Part shown: one piece after another, positions 5,626 to 5,943 of the stretch
How positions within the stretch are numbered: position 1 is the first letter of the stretch
Layout: each line of letters opens with the position of its first letter
Assembly: GCA_002352045.1 (NCBI GenBank)
Contig: DEHT01000107.1
Span: 870 to 6,812 of the forward strand
Source: Chitinophagaceae bacterium UBA2793
Lineage (GTDB): Bacteria > Bacteroidota > Bacteroidia > Chitinophagales > Chitinophagaceae
DNA: 5,943 bases
Direction of reading: 5' to 3'
The notes under the pieces: generated by a model
Databases searched by the model: none
Told to the model about the DNA's origin: nothing
What the model saw: only the letters and a program-made list of their open reading frames with translations
Position numbers and translations under genes: made by a program

Positions 5626-5637
5626 GATCTTTGAAAG
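5626..5637 (+). promoter_or_regulatory. boxA-like antitermination motif in the rRNA leader
   Basis: GATCTTTGAAAG resembles the boxA core GCTCTTTAACA of rRNA leaders (8 of 11 positions), where NusB and S10 bind nascent RNA to prevent premature termination. It lies about 40 nt after the P3 start and 120 nt before 16S, a usual location. The assignment rests on similarity and position only. Confidence 0.5.
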
Positions 5638-5710
5638 TTTGGAAACAGCAGCATTTAAATCTTTATGGATTTACAAGGTAGGTTAGCGCAAATATTAAAT
5701 AGAATTTGAC

Positions 5711-5733
5711 GTTAATTTCCAATGAAATTATAC
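5711..5733 (+). other. Stem-loop in the 16S leader
   Basis: TAATTTC (5713-5719) and GAAATTA (5724-5730) form a perfect 7-bp stem around CAAT; GT (5711-5712) and AC (5732-5733) can extend it across a bulged T. It ends about 22 nt before the mature 16S 5' end and may take part in leader folding or processing. Confidence 0.45.
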
Positions 5734-5755
5734 AGTCAGTTCAAACAACTCATTT

Positions 5756-5943
<188 letters not shown>

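Larger units (their letters stand above)
4835..5755. other. Long gene-free region: heptamer array and rRNA promoter/leader region
   Basis: These 921 bp contain no credible protein gene; open frames here are short, of low complexity and overlap the promoters. From left to right: 80 bp without recognisable signals after truA; a 119-bp heptamer array (4915-5033); an AT-rich stretch with an inverted repeat (5035-5051); four tandem rRNA promoters (5142-5586); and the transcribed 16S leader with a boxA-like motif and a stem-loop. The A- and T-run-rich composition around the promoters suggests intrinsically curved DNA, as is common upstream of rRNA operons. Confidence 0.85.

Overview
The window looks chromosomal and comes from a Bacteroidetes bacterium, most likely of the family Chitinophagaceae. 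Three things point this way: the first 188 nt of a 16S rRNA gene at the right end with a Chitinophagaceae-like V1 region, promoters of the Bacteroidetes type (TTTG near -33, TAnnTTTG near -7), and AT-rich genes without Shine-Dalgarno sequences. The family assignment is a recognition from memory, not a database result.

Left part (1-2650): the glycine-rich tail of a plus-strand gene, probably a TPM-domain (YgcG-like) membrane protein, ends at 114. It converges on a minus-strand gene for an exported M1-family zinc aminopeptidase (200-2650). A strong stem-loop with T runs on both sides lies between them and can terminate both transcripts.

Middle part (2651-4834): a 116-bp AT-rich divergent spacer precedes a plus-strand gene for an exported protein with an N-terminal beta-rich domain, a long disordered linker and a C-terminal DUF4476-like domain. 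After 118 bp comes truA (tRNA pseudouridine synthase A). No promoter is recognisable between these two genes, so they may be cotranscribed.

Right part (4835-5943): 921 bp without a protein gene lead into the rRNA operon, and this is the most interesting region. It starts with a 119-bp array of 17 degenerate heptamers in unbroken 7-bp phase (consensus CCGTAAC, core YNNNANC). Four tandem Bacteroidetes-type promoters follow (called P0 to P3 here), all firing toward 16S, each with 19-20 bp between TTG and TAnnTTTG. P1-P3 share a start region that can fold into a small CCC/GGG hairpin, identical over 25 nt in P2 and P3. Palindromes overlap the -33 elements of P1 and P3, and another inverted repeat occurs upstream of P0 and of P2. 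The leader then carries a boxA-like motif and a stem-loop just before the 16S 5' end.

No mobile element, CRISPR array, tRNA or defence system was seen. The strongest candidates for something undescribed are the heptamer array and the quadruple promoter with its repeated start-site hairpin.
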